From Bog-532 sp963830385 (GTDB taxonomy: Bacteria; Actinomycetota; Actinomycetes; Streptosporangiales; Streptosporangiaceae), in the NCBI GenBank assembly GCA_963830385.1, contig CAWHMD010000005.1, positions 868,001 to 932,000 on the forward strand: a stretch of 64,000 nucleotides of DNA, read 5' to 3'. The notes under the pieces were generated by a model. It saw nothing but the letters and a program-made list of their open reading frames with translations, ran no database searches and was not told where the DNA came from. Of the stretch, positions 16,921-24,609 are shown in pieces (the first letter of the stretch is position 1; every line of letters starts with the position of its first letter). Both the position numbers and the translations under genes were made by a program.

Positions 16921-17936
16921 TCATGGCCGCCGCAGCGGCGGCGTGCTGGCTTCGCCGGGTTCCATTTCGGCCAGCAGGTGCCAGGCGCGGGTCACCAGCT
17001 TGCGGGCGATCGCGATGGTGGCGATCTTCTTCCCGCGCCGTTTGGTGATGGCCGCATAGCTGGCGGCGAAGTCCGGGGACCGCTTGGCGGTCTGCGCGGC
17101 CTGGTTCATGGCCCACCGCAGCCACGCCGAGCCCTGCTTGGAGATGTTCCCGTGCCGGACCTTCAGGTCCGAACCGCGCACGGTCGGGGTCAGCCCGGCC
17201 CAGGAGGCCAGCTTGCGGGCGCTGGGAAACCGGGTGATGTCGCCGATCTCGGCCACCATGACCAGCGCGGTGAACTCCCCGGCGCCGGGCAGCGTGGTCA
17301 GCACCGTGACCCGCGGGTCGGCCTTGGCGTGCTGATGCAGTTCCCCGTCGATCCGGCCGGTCAGCGGCGCCAGGCCGTCGATGACCGCCAGGCAGTCGGT
17401 GATGATCTCCCGCGATGCCGGAGGCAGGTCCAGCTCGGCCAGCCAGCCGCGGCCCGGCCCGGTCCAGTAGCTGGCCGGCCGGTCATAGCCGTGGTCAGCG
17501 GCCACCGCGTGGATCCGGTTGCGCAGCTGGGTGCCGAGCCGGACCAGGCTGATCCGGTGCCGCAGCGCGCGCGGAGCTGGCGGACCTTCACCGGAGCGAT
17601 CCACGCTTCGGGCAGCAGGTCCGCACGCAGCAGCTGTGCCAAGATAGCGGCGTCCACCTTGTCGTTCTTCAGCCTTGCTGAGGCGATCGCCTTGCACCGC
17701 AGCGGGTGCACCAGGTGCGTCTGGAAACCGTAATCCTCCAGCAGATCGGCCAGCCAGCTCCAGCCGAACGCCGCCTCGAACGCCACCGGCGTCCCCGCGG
17801 GCAGATCGCCGATCAGCCGCAGAAACGGCTCCGAGCCGTTCACCGCGTTCTTGTTCACCTGCACCGCGCCGTCCCCGGTAACCACCGCCACCTGGGAGCG
17901 CTTGCGGTGCACGTCGATACCGACGTAAACAGACAT
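16921..17936 (-). pseudogene. IS1111/IS110-family transposase, frameshifted
   Basis: The N-terminal frame (MSVYVGIDVHRKRSQVAVV, FEAAFGWSWLADLL, KNDKVDAAILAQLL) gives the DEDD domain. The second frame gives the Tnp20 domain (LTTLPGAGEFTALVMVAEIG, KLASWAGLTP, and GNISKQGSAWLRW with the catalytic Ser). The frames join at VRQLRA / LRHRISLVRLG, in the CG run at 17565-17574, where removing one CG dinucleotide restores about 338 residues. The ATG at 17936 follows GAGGAGA. Confidence 0.85.
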
Positions 17937-18012
17937 CGCCGGGTCTCCTCTCCCGAGCTCGGAACTTCTCACCCGGAGCGTCCTGCTACCGGGCTGAGCT
18001 GGGAAGAGGCCC

Positions 18013-18026
18013 GGCCCTTATAGGGT
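18013..18026 (+). repeat. Right subterminal inverted repeat of the IS1111-like element
   Basis: GGCCCTTATAGGGT is the inverted counterpart of 16471-16483 and marks the upstream side of the transposase. Confidence 0.6.
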
Positions 18027-18146
18027 CATGAGAGTGCTTCGAGGGCGCACCATACCCGCCGATACGGGCGGGCTGGCCCTCGAGAGGCTGGTCAGTGCCG
18101 CACCGAACGAACGTAGTGCAGGTTGGAGAGGGCGCTCAGGCCCGCG

Positions 18147-18171
18147 CCGCGGGCGGCGCTGCCGCCCGCGG
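18147..18171. terminator. GC-rich hairpin downstream of infA paralogue
   Basis: CCGCGGGCGGC (18147-18157) and GCCGCCCGCGG (18161-18171) form an 11-bp perfect stem with a 3-base loop, about 50 bases past the IF-1 stop codon. Confidence 0.55.
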
Positions 18172-18219
18172 GAAAGCCGAGTGGCTTAGCGGGCCTTGTT
18201 CCCCGGCTAAGGGCGTGAA

Positions 18220-18438
18220 TCACTTATAGCGGTAAACGATGCGGCCCTGCGACCAGTCCGCCGGGCTGATCTCCAGCAGCACGCGGTCGTCTTGGATGAC
18301 GCGAATGTGGTTCTTCGTCATCCGTCCCGACATCCTCGCGAGGACCTCGTGCCCGTTGGCGAGTACCACGGTGTAGAAGCCGTGCCCGCGCAGCCGGGCA
18401 ATGGTGCCCTCGGTCTCGATGAAGTCAGCTCTTGGCAC
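18220..18438 (-). CDS. infA: Translation initiation factor IF-1 paralogue
   Basis: A 72-residue S1-fold (OB) protein that in its canonical form binds the 30S A site during initiation. ANGHEVLARMSGRMTKNHIR and VLLEISPADWSQGRIVYRYK match IF-1 along its length. The N-terminus (MPRADFIETEGTIARLRG) and several core positions differ from the usual MAKKDGAIEVEG form. It is not within a ribosomal-protein operon, so it is probably a second IF-1. The GTG start at 18436-18438 is immediately followed upstream by the IS630 element, which has removed its ribosome binding site to 20076-20082, so expression is doubtful unless the IS supplies signals. Confidence 0.88.
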   Translation of the reverse strand: MPRADFIETEGTIARLRGHGFYTVVLANGHEVLARMSGRMTKNHIRVIQDDRVLLEISPADWSQGRIVYRYK

Positions 18439-18441
18439 TTA

Positions 18442-18467
18442 GTGGTCTGGCCCGTAAGTTCGTCGGG
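18442..18467 (+). repeat. Left terminal inverted repeat of IS630 element
   Basis: 26 bases, identical in inverted orientation to 20042-20067. Confidence 0.93.
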
Positions 18468-18473
18468 TGGAGG

Positions 18474-19625
18474 TCAGGCCGCCATGGTGTGAGGCTGGGT
18501 CTTGTCGTGGGCGTCGATCCGGTCTAGCAGGTCGTTGAGGCCGGTGCGGGTGAACTTCCAGCTGAACGGCTTGGCGATGGCGTTGTAGCGGATTTCGAAT
18601 GTGGCGAGGCGGTCGCGGATCTGGTTCAGGCTGGTGAAGTCGTTTGGGCTGATGACCTTGCGCTGGACGATGGAGAAGTAGATTTCTGCCTGGTCCAGCC
18701 AGGAGGCGTGCAGGGGCAGGTGGATCAGGTGCGCGTTCGGCCAGGCCGTGGCCATCCGGTTGACCGAGGCGGCGCCGCGGTGAGATGACCCGTTGTCCAC
18801 GATCCAGAACACCCGGTCCGCGCTGGCATAGGGCTCGGCGGTCATCACCTGCCCGGCCAGCCGGGAGAACGGCGTGATCCCGGTCGTGTCCTCGCACCGG
18901 CCGGTCACCTGCCCGTGGTGGACGTCCCAGGCGGCCAGGTAGGCCAGCGCGCCGCCGCGCCGGTAATCGTGCTGGACTCGCATCGCCCGGGCCTTACCGG
19001 GTGGCAGGGTGGGGTGGCATCGGCAGCGGACCTGGATCGAGGTCTTCTCATCGGCACAGATCACGTAGTCGTTCGCGCCGAGCGGTTCGCCGTCCCAGGT
19101 CCCGGCGTAAAGGTCCAGCACGCGAGCGGCCTTGGCTGCGAAATCGGGGTCACGGACGGAGATCCAGGACCGGTGCTGCCAGGGCTTGAGGGCGTCGCCG
19201 GCCAGCCACCGGCGGACCGTGGACGCCGAGGCTGTGACGTGGCAGCGGGTGGCCAGTTCGCGGGCCAGTTCCGGGCAGCTCCACTTCGACAACGGCACGC
19301 CGGACTCAGCCGGCAGCGCGCACGCCAGCGCGACGGCCTCGGCCCGATCCGCGTCGGCGAACACCGGCGGGCGTCCGCTCCTGGGGGCGTCCTTCAGCCC
19401 GGGCAGCCGGCCGGCCGCGAACCGGCGGCGCCACTTGCGGGCCGTGTCCGGGCACACTCCTGTCTGCGCGGCGATCGCGGCGTTGCCCGCACCGGCGGCC
19501 GCGGCGAGCACGATCTGGGCTCGCAGCCGGTCGCGGTACTCGCTGCGTGCCGCCCGGGCACGAGCCGCCAGAACGGCTTCTTCTCCAGCAGACAGGACAA
19601 TCACGTACGGGCTGGACATAGGCAT
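18474..19625 (-). CDS. IS630-family transposase
   Basis: About 383 residues. An N-terminal helix-turn-helix pair (AAIAAQTGVCPDTARKWRRR, then LKDAPRSGRPPVF) is followed by a DDE integrase domain: ICADEKTSIQVRCR (first Asp), WIVDNGSSHRG (second Asp) and ASWLDQAEIYFSIVQRKVI (Glu). The start is set at MPMSSPYVIVLS (19625); the long open frame upstream is antisense to the passenger gene and is not credible. The reading frame is intact. Confidence 0.93.
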   Translation of the reverse strand: MPMSSPYVIVLSAGEEAVLAARARAARSEYRDRLRAQIVLAAAAGAGNAAIAAQTGVCPDTARKWRRRFAAGRLPGLKDAPRSGRPPVFADADRAEAVALACALPAESGVPLSKWSCPELARELATRCHVTASASTVRRWLAGDALKPWQHRSWISVRDPDFAAKAARVLDLYAGTWDGEPLGANDYVICADEKTSIQVRCRCHPTLPPGKARAMRVQHDYRRGGALAYLAAWDVHHGQVTGRCEDTTGITPFSRLAGQVMTAEPYASADRVFWIVDNGSSHRGAASVNRMATAWPNAHLIHLPLHASWLDQAEIYFSIVQRKVISPNDFTSLNQIRDRLATFEIRYNAIAKPFSWKFTRTGLNDLLDRIDAHDKTQPHTMAA

Positions 19626-19706
19626 CTGATCTTTGTGCCGCACCCGCACCGGGCGCGCGGCCCGACACGCCGGTGAGCGCGAGAGGCGTCGGGCAAGATA
19701 ACTGCC

Positions 19707-20039
19707 GTGGCCAGGTATCCGGACTCGACGAAAACGTCCCTGGAACAGCGCCTGCGCGCCAGGGCCCGCGAGCGCTGGCCCCAGATCACCAGCCTGCAGG
19801 TACGCCACCGCGGGGCCTTCAGCTACGTCCAAGCGACCCTGGCCGATGCCACCGAACTCAAACTGTGCCGGCTGCGATACGTCGGCTCCGCCCACCAGTG
19901 GCAGTTCGCGATCTACCGCGCCAGCCACGACGACTACGACGAATCGGTCTTCCCCACCGGCCTGCCCATCGGCACCTGCCAGCAAGCCCTCGACACCGCC
20001 TGCGGCCTCTACCTCAACAACCCCACCGCCTGGACCTGA
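19707..20039 (+). CDS. IS630 passenger gene, conserved hypothetical
   Basis: A 110-residue protein (MARYPDSTKTSLEQRLRARA at its start, then CRLRYVGSAHQWQFAIYRAS and a CGLYLNNPTAW end) lies inside the element, divergent from the transposase. It ends just before the right inverted repeat. The composition, with aromatic and charged blocks and few low-complexity runs, is that of a real protein, and I recall similar proteins in actinobacteria. No known domain; it may help transposition or be cargo. Confidence 0.7.
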   Translation: MARYPDSTKTSLEQRLRARARERWPQITSLQVRHRGAFSYVQATLADATELKLCRLRYVGSAHQWQFAIYRASHDDYDESVFPTGLPIGTCQQALDTACGLYLNNPTAWT

Positions 20040-20041
20040 CC

Positions 20042-20067
20042 CCCGACGAACTTACGGGCCAGACCAC
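20042..20067 (-). repeat. Right terminal inverted repeat of IS630 element
   Basis: 26 bases, exact inverted copy of 18442-18467. Confidence 0.93.
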
Positions 20068-20774
20068 TTAGCGGTTCTCCTCATTGCTATGGCTGCGGCG
20101 TCGCACAGCTTGCCGCGCGAGCGCGCACTAGTTCTCCCGCGCCCCTGGATTCATCGCAGGACATGCGCAAGACCTGGGATCCCCCGGGGAAGCCGTTGTC
20201 CCCCAAGCCAGCCGTGCATGCCGTAGGTCCCGGCGTCTCGGCCGAACTGCTTCTGGCCCTGCGCCGGGCCACCGCCACGTTCCCTGAACCGCAGCAGGCG
20301 CACCGCCGGCCGTGCGGTCGAAGTCCTGCGTTAGCTAGGTAAGCGCGCCGGCGGCCTTCGATGTTCCCGCGTGCACCCGGGCGTTTGCCCGCGGTCTCCC
20401 GCTTACTGCCAGCGCGAAGACGTTTGCCCTATACATCACCGGCTACTCGGGTAGCACACCTGGCTTCCGCCCCTCCATCGCCCGCACCTGCAGGGCAGTG
20501 CGGCCTTCCCGGGAAAGCCAGAACAGGCTGATCTGCGAGTCGTCGCACTGATGACCCAAGGCCGCTCTCAGCAGCGCGTAATCGATCTGTTGCGCCTTGA
20601 GCGCCCACGACAGGCCGCACGCTCATCGTCATGAGCGGGCGTCTCCAGCGACAGTGCGTTAGAGATCGCCGAGGCCAGGACGACACGATCTGCGCGCAGC
20701 CGCCAGGTACCGCCAAGCTCTACTCGGGAGACCGCGTTCGGAGGTTAGCTGGCAAATGTGCTGCACTTAACCCT
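20068..20774. other. Former upstream region of infA and unassigned sequence
   Basis: The first bases are the displaced leader of the IF-1 gene. The rest holds short frames on both strands with no recognisable family. Part may be decayed coding sequence, but nothing can be named. Confidence 0.4.
20076..20082 (-). promoter_or_regulatory. Displaced Shine-Dalgarno of the infA paralogue
   Basis: On the minus strand this reads GAGGAGA. If the IS630 element is removed, it stands eight bases before the GTG of the IF-1 gene, an ideal spacing. The insertion has moved it 1.6 kb away. Confidence 0.7.
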
Positions 20775-21119
20775 GTGGCCAACCCGACCGGCGAGATCGG
20801 CCAGCTCCGCGATGAAGCGCTGCCCGTTGTCCGGGTGATCGTCCCGCCCGACCGCAGCGGCCGGATGTTCGAGGACGACCTGGATCCCAGTGACCTGGTG
20901 TTCGACGGCAAGCTGACGCCCATGCTGGTCTGGCACGAGCGCTACCCGGTTGGCCGCGGATGGCGATCCGGCTGGGTGCTCAGCTATGACAGCGACGGCA
21001 ATGGGAACCCCGACGACTACATCGTCGGCCTCGGCCTGCCCGACGTCGACGCCGCCGTGGCGCAGGCTCGCGAATACATGCGCTCAGTCGGCTATCCCCT
21101 GAGTGGCTGGCGATCCTGA
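20775..21119 (+). CDS. Hypothetical protein
   Basis: GTG 20775 opens about 114 residues (EIGQLRDEALPVVRVIVPPD, WRSGWVLSYDSDGNGNPDDY, then GLPDVDAAVAQAREYMRSVG). The frame continues upstream to 20631, but that part looks noncoding. Acidic, no TM segment, no family I recognise. Codon use with GC at third positions supports it being real. Confidence 0.5.
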   Translation: MANPTGEIGQLRDEALPVVRVIVPPDRSGRMFEDDLDPSDLVFDGKLTPMLVWHERYPVGRGWRSGWVLSYDSDGNGNPDDYIVGLGLPDVDAAVAQAREYMRSVGYPLSGWRS

Positions 21120-21627
21120 CCATCGCAGTTACCCAGCGCGCGCTCTGAAGCGCGCTGAATACCTCGGGCGGCCTGGACCGCTGGCTTGCAGCGCCGGTCC
21201 CGTGGCTATTCGGGTCCGATGCGCTCGCCATAGCGCAGCCCTGAGCGAGCGAACAGCATCAAGGGCAGATCACGGCATACGGAACCTAGACGTGCAGACA
21301 GCACGGTAGGAGGAACCCTCAGCTGGCGCCACGTCCTCGGCGGCCTCGCGGCCCTCTCGGCCGTCGCTGAGACCCACGATCCACACGCAAGGCTGTCGCC
21401 GATCAGCTCGGCCTTACCAGCAGAAACGAAGGTTTTCACCATCCGTGCCACGGAAGCGGGCATCGTCTGACACTAGGCATGTGCGAGCCATATGCACAGG
21501 TCAGCAGATCCCTGGTGCGCCGCCTGTATTCCCGCCATGGGGTCATGCCGTCACCGAAAATCGGCACTTAGTCACTGGAAATGGCACTTGGCCTGAGAAG
21601 TTATATTCGAAAAGACTCACTGAAGTG
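21120..21627. other. Unassigned region left of the att site
   Basis: About 500 bases with no convincing gene, hairpin or repeat. It lies on the chromosomal side of the tRNA fragment. Confidence 0.4.
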
Positions 21628-21671
21628 TGGAGCTATGGGGATTCGAACCCCAGACCTCTTCCATGCCATGG
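21628..21671 (-). other. 3' half of tRNA-Ala(GGC): probable attachment site
   Basis: On the minus strand the sequence contains an anticodon loop ATGGCAT, its 3' stem GGAAG, variable bases AGGTC, an intact T arm (TGGGG, loop TTCGAAT, CCCCA) and the acceptor strand TAGCTCC plus A. The 5' half (D arm, 5' acceptor) is absent and the 5' anticodon stem no longer pairs fully. A tRNA 3' half beginning at the anticodon loop is the usual direct-repeat left by actinomycete integrative elements using tRNA genes. The genes to the right (DUF2637) support this. Confidence 0.8.
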
Positions 21672-21801
21672 ACGCTCGTATGGTCTGATCGGGTCGCGCT
21701 GGGTCGCGTTAGTGCAGATCAGGGCGGTAGCACTGTCTGACTTGTACTGGACAGGTCTGGTGTCGGCTGGGGGCGTTGTCACTTGGTTTGTCACTGGCTT
21801 T

Positions 21802-21831
21802 CCGGACCTCACCGGCGAAGGTGAGGTCCGG
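21802..21831 (+). promoter_or_regulatory. Hairpin that sequesters the ribosome binding site
   Basis: CCGGACCTCACC (21802-21813) and GGTGAGGTCCGG (21820-21831) form a perfect 12-bp stem with loop GGCGAA. The 3' arm contains the SD-like GGTGAGG, and the ATG of the next gene begins two bases past the stem. In mRNA the RBS would be occluded, suggesting translational control or use of an alternative start mode. A related hairpin occurs at 59139-59168. Confidence 0.7.
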
Positions 21832-21832
21832 T

Positions 21833-22078
21833 ATGCCAGCTCAAATCGAAGACCTACTCATGACCGCTGAGCACTGCGGGCGCGTGGTCGCGACCGCGCG
21901 ATACAGCGCGCGCGCAGCGGCTGATGGGCAGGGCGCGTGGATCGTATCGGGTCTCCCCCGTCGCTTGTTCAGCCGTAACCAGGCGGTCACGGCGATGGTG
22001 CTCGCGGAACGGCTCGCCGCGGGCTACGGCGACGATGATCTGTTCGTGATCGGCTGGCGTGAGGAGCTGGGGCTGTGA
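21833..22078 (+). CDS. Small conserved integrative-element protein
   Basis: 81 residues (MPAQIEDLLMTAEHCGRVVA at the start; GAWIVSGLPRRLFSRNQAVT; DDLFVIGWREELGL at the end). Similar small proteins sit just before DUF2637 genes in actinomycete integrative and conjugative elements. Its stop overlaps the DUF2637 start (TGATG at 22076-22080), so the two are translationally coupled. Function unknown; a regulatory or transfer-accessory role is an inference from context. Confidence 0.65.
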   Translation: MPAQIEDLLMTAEHCGRVVATARYSARAAADGQGAWIVSGLPRRLFSRNQAVTAMVLAERLAAGYGDDDLFVIGWREELGL

Positions 22079-22665
22079 TGGACCGGCTCATCCGGATCAC
22101 CGCAGCGCTCGCGGTGGTGGCGGTGGCTTTGGTCGCTGCGGTGATCTCGTACCAGCATGCGTTCGAGCTGGTGCGCTCGCACGGGGAGTCCGGGGTGACG
22201 GCGCGGCTGGTGCCGTTCACGGTGGACGGGCTGATCTGGGCGGCTTCCATGGTGGTCCTGGACGCCAGCCGCCGGGGCCAGCCGGTACCACGGCTGGCGG
22301 CGTGGAGCCTGGGTGCGGGGATCGTGGCCACGGTGGCGGCCAACCTGGCGCACGGAGTGGGGCATGGGCCGGTGGGCGCGCTGGTCAGCGCCTGGCCCGC
22401 ACTGGCGCTGGTCGGCTCATTCGAGTTGCTGATGATGCTGATCCGGGCCGGGCGTGGTATGCGGACGGGTGACGCCGAGGCCCGACTGCGGTACCAGCCC
22501 GCGCCACCGCTGGCACACGACGCACCGCTGGAACTATCGGTGGCGCCCACCCTGGAACAGACCGTCCGCGCACGCCACGAAGTGGGCCAGAGTCAGCGCG
22601 CTATAGCTCGTGAACTTAAGATCGACCGCCGAAAGGTCAAGCGCACGATCGACCAAGTGGCTTGA
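22078..22665 (+). CDS. DUF2637 membrane protein (SpdB-like) with C-terminal HTH
   Basis: About 195 residues. Four hydrophobic segments (ALAVVAVALVAAVISYQHAF, VDGLIWAASMVVLDA, AAWSLGAGIVATVAANLAHG, AWPALALVGSFELLMMLI) make the DUF2637 membrane domain found in spread/transfer proteins of actinomycete plasmids and integrative elements. The C-terminal HTH-like tail (VGQSQRAIARELKIDRRKVK) could contact DNA. The ATG at 22078 overlaps the preceding stop. With the att site 400 bp to its left it marks an integrative-element remnant; replication and transfer genes are missing next to it. Confidence 0.85.
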   Translation: MDRLIRITAALAVVAVALVAAVISYQHAFELVRSHGESGVTARLVPFTVDGLIWAASMVVLDASRRGQPVPRLAAWSLGAGIVATVAANLAHGVGHGPVGALVSAWPALALVGSFELLMMLIRAGRGMRTGDAEARLRYQPAPPLAHDAPLELSVAPTLEQTVRARHEVGQSQRAIARELKIDRRKVKRTIDQVA

Positions 22666-22691
22666 TAACGCTTTCAGTCTCTGGGCCGAGA

Positions 22692-23725
22692 TCAGTTCGC
22701 CGGTACGATTGGCAACTGCATGTAGCTGGGATGATCGGGGCCGGTGTACACGGAGTTCGACGCGCCGGCGTGATAGCTCTCGTCATAGGTGCGGGACGGC
22801 AGGCCCGCGGGGGAATAAGGCTGGACGTCAATCCGGAGCCGGGAGCCTTTGCGGATCAGCGCGCTGCTCGGATACAGACCCAGCTCGATCGTGACGATTT
22901 CACCGTCTTCGAGCGGCTGGTAATCCGCCTCGGCGTGCGTGTGGACCGGCCAGTATTCCGTCGATCGGGCGTCATCGAGCGCGCGGTGCGAGACCTTGAG
23001 CAGGCCGTGCCCCACCGGGTGAATGTTGGTCGGGTCGATCGGCGGAACCACCGACTCGTACCGGATCTCCCGATCATGGGAGTCCAGCACGCGCAACGAC
23101 ACGAAGACATCCATGTCGCGGCTGGTGGACGAGACCCACAAGCCGGCCTTCATATAGCCGGCCAGCACCATGTCTTCGGGCAGCGGATCGCTGACGAACG
23201 AGACGCCGATCGACCAGCGCGGGGTGCCGCCGACGAAACCCGCGGGCGACATCGACGGCCGCCCGATGTCGAGGTGGCGTAGGCCGATGCCTCGGCATCC
23301 GGGACGTTCTCGCTGATGCGCAGGAAGTCGCTCCGGCGGCCGTCCCCCGGCCAGTCCGACGGGGTGGCATTGAGGTACCAGCGTCGGTACGCGGTCCGCG
23401 GAAGAGGCCATTCGGCCTCTTCCAAAAGGTAGTGACCGCCGTTGCCGGTGCGCACCTGCACCCGGACCGGCGCACCGTCCATCGCGCCGTTGTCCTCCCC
23501 CTTGAGCCAGTGGTCGAAGAACCGCGTGTGCTCGGCGATCGTCGATTCCTGGTAGCTGTGCGGGAACCACGCGTCGACGAAGTCGAACTTCTTCGCCTGC
23601 ACGCCATCGACCGGATGAAGGTCTCGCTGCTGCCCAGCTGGTGGATCACGACGCCGGTCTGCGGGCCGACGATCCACACCGGCGCCGTGGCCTTCTCGGT
23701 CTCGGGCCCACTCAGGCCGACGGTT
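22692..23725 (-). pseudogene. CocE/NonD-type X-Pro dipeptidyl-peptidase (S15), C-terminal remnant
   Basis: Three frames together give the C-terminal half of an S15/CocE hydrolase: PVWIVGPQTGVVIHQLGSSE, then FDFVDAWFPHSYQESTIAEH with FFDHWLKGEDNG (end of the catalytic domain with the usual DHWLKG), and the jelly-roll domain (PRWSIGVSFVSDPLPEDMVL, SRLRIDVQPYSPAGLPSR). Frameshifts are needed at about 23608 and 23260. The catalytic Ser region is missing entirely. It runs convergent with the integrative-element genes and divergent from the TetR gene. Confidence 0.8.
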
Positions 23726-23768
23726 GATCCAGCCCGCTATCGGGGACGGCTAAAAGTTCTGGTTTACG

Positions 23769-24473
23769 ATGACCACGCGCCCCAAGAGCACGCCGGGGCT
23801 CAAGCCGGTGGAGGGCAGGTCGACGGTGAAGAGTACTGCCGGACGGCGGGAAGGCCGTGGCCAGTCGCTCAGTGACAGCGAGCCAGCGGATGGCCGGGCG
23901 GCCCGATCGCACCGCTCCCGCCGGGCAATCGTCGACGCTATGCGCGCGCTGCATGCTGAGGGTGAGCTCCGCCCGACCGCCCCGCGCGTGGCTGAGCGGG
24001 CCGGCGTGTCGCTGCGTACGGTCTGGCAGCAGTTCGCCGATATGGAGGCGCTGCTGGTCGAGGCGAATCGCCGCGACAACGAGATCCTGCGATCCTTGAT
24101 GGAGCGGATCGATCCGGACCAGCCGCTGGCCGCACGGGTCGCGCTGTTCACCAGCCAGCGGGCCCGGATTCTGGAGCAGATGACCCCCAGCTGGCGGGCA
24201 GCCCGCCTTCAGGCGCCGTTTTCTGAAGAACTCAAACGCAATAAAGCGCAGACACTGGCGATGGCCAAGGCGGAGCTCGAGACGGTCTTCGCGCCTGAAC
24301 TGACGAAGCTGGCCGGCAAGAAGGGCCAGGAGCTGGGTGAGAGCCTGCACGCGGTCAGCATCTGGTCGTTCTGGGAATCGCTGCGCACCGAGCTCGGCCT
24401 CAGCCCTGAGCAGGCCGAGAATCTTGTCCGTGCCACCGTCACCGCGCTGCTCGCCGGGGCCGGTTTCTCCTAA
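23769..24473 (+). CDS. TetR-family transcriptional regulator
   Basis: About 234 residues with a 45-residue basic/Ser-rich N-terminal extension before the TetR HTH (IVDAMRALHAEGELRPTAPR, then VAERAGVSLRTVWQQFADME). The C-terminal ligand domain is helical and not assignable to a subfamily. It is divergent from the CocE remnant and about 135 bp upstream of the MFS transporter, which it may repress. The ATG at 23769 is the first in frame; a later start is possible because of the long extension. Confidence 0.85.
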   Translation: MTTRPKSTPGLKPVEGRSTVKSTAGRREGRGQSLSDSEPADGRAARSHRSRRAIVDAMRALHAEGELRPTAPRVAERAGVSLRTVWQQFADMEALLVEANRRDNEILRSLMERIDPDQPLAARVALFTSQRARILEQMTPSWRAARLQAPFSEELKRNKAQTLAMAKAELETVFAPELTKLAGKKGQELGESLHAVSIWSFWESLRTELGLSPEQAENLVRATVTALLAGAGFS

Positions 24474-24609
24474 CTGACCCGCATCCGTGGACGGCCGGAT
24501 GAGCTGCTGCGCCGACGCCCATTGATTTTGCACGCATAGTGCGGATACTTTGACCTCAGCGCCCCGATTCCCGGGTGCAAGCCAACGAGGATGATGGCGA
24601 GAGGTCAGT

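Larger units (their letters stand above)
16464..18026 (-). mobile_element. IS1111-like (IS110 family) insertion sequence
   Basis: The element is about 1.56 kb. The transposase is on the minus strand. A subterminal inverted repeat is visible: ACCCATAAGGGCC at 16471-16483 and GGCCCTTATAGGGT at 18013-18026, matching except for one extra base. Short subterminal inverted repeats and a long (about 450 bp) noncoding region 3' of the recombinase are features of the IS1111 group. The transposase is frameshifted, so this copy may be inactive. Confidence 0.7.
18442..20067 (-). mobile_element. IS630-family insertion sequence with perfect 26-bp terminal inverted repeats
   Basis: The 1,626-bp element is bounded by identical 26-bp inverted repeats (18442-18467 and 20042-20067, starting GTGGTCTGGCCCG). 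TTA occurs directly outside both ends (18439-18441 and 20068-20070), consistent with the TA target duplication of the family. It carries a DDE transposase on the minus strand and a small passenger gene on the plus strand. All parts look intact, suggesting a recent arrival. Confidence 0.93.

Noticed and set aside
19626..19985. N-terminal extension of the IS630 transposase
   Set aside because: This part of the frame is antisense to the passenger gene and is rich in Gly and Val without pattern. The transposase begins at 19625 like its family.
21628..21671. Functional tRNA gene
   Set aside because: Only the 3' half is present; no D arm or 5' acceptor strand precedes it, so it cannot fold into a tRNA.
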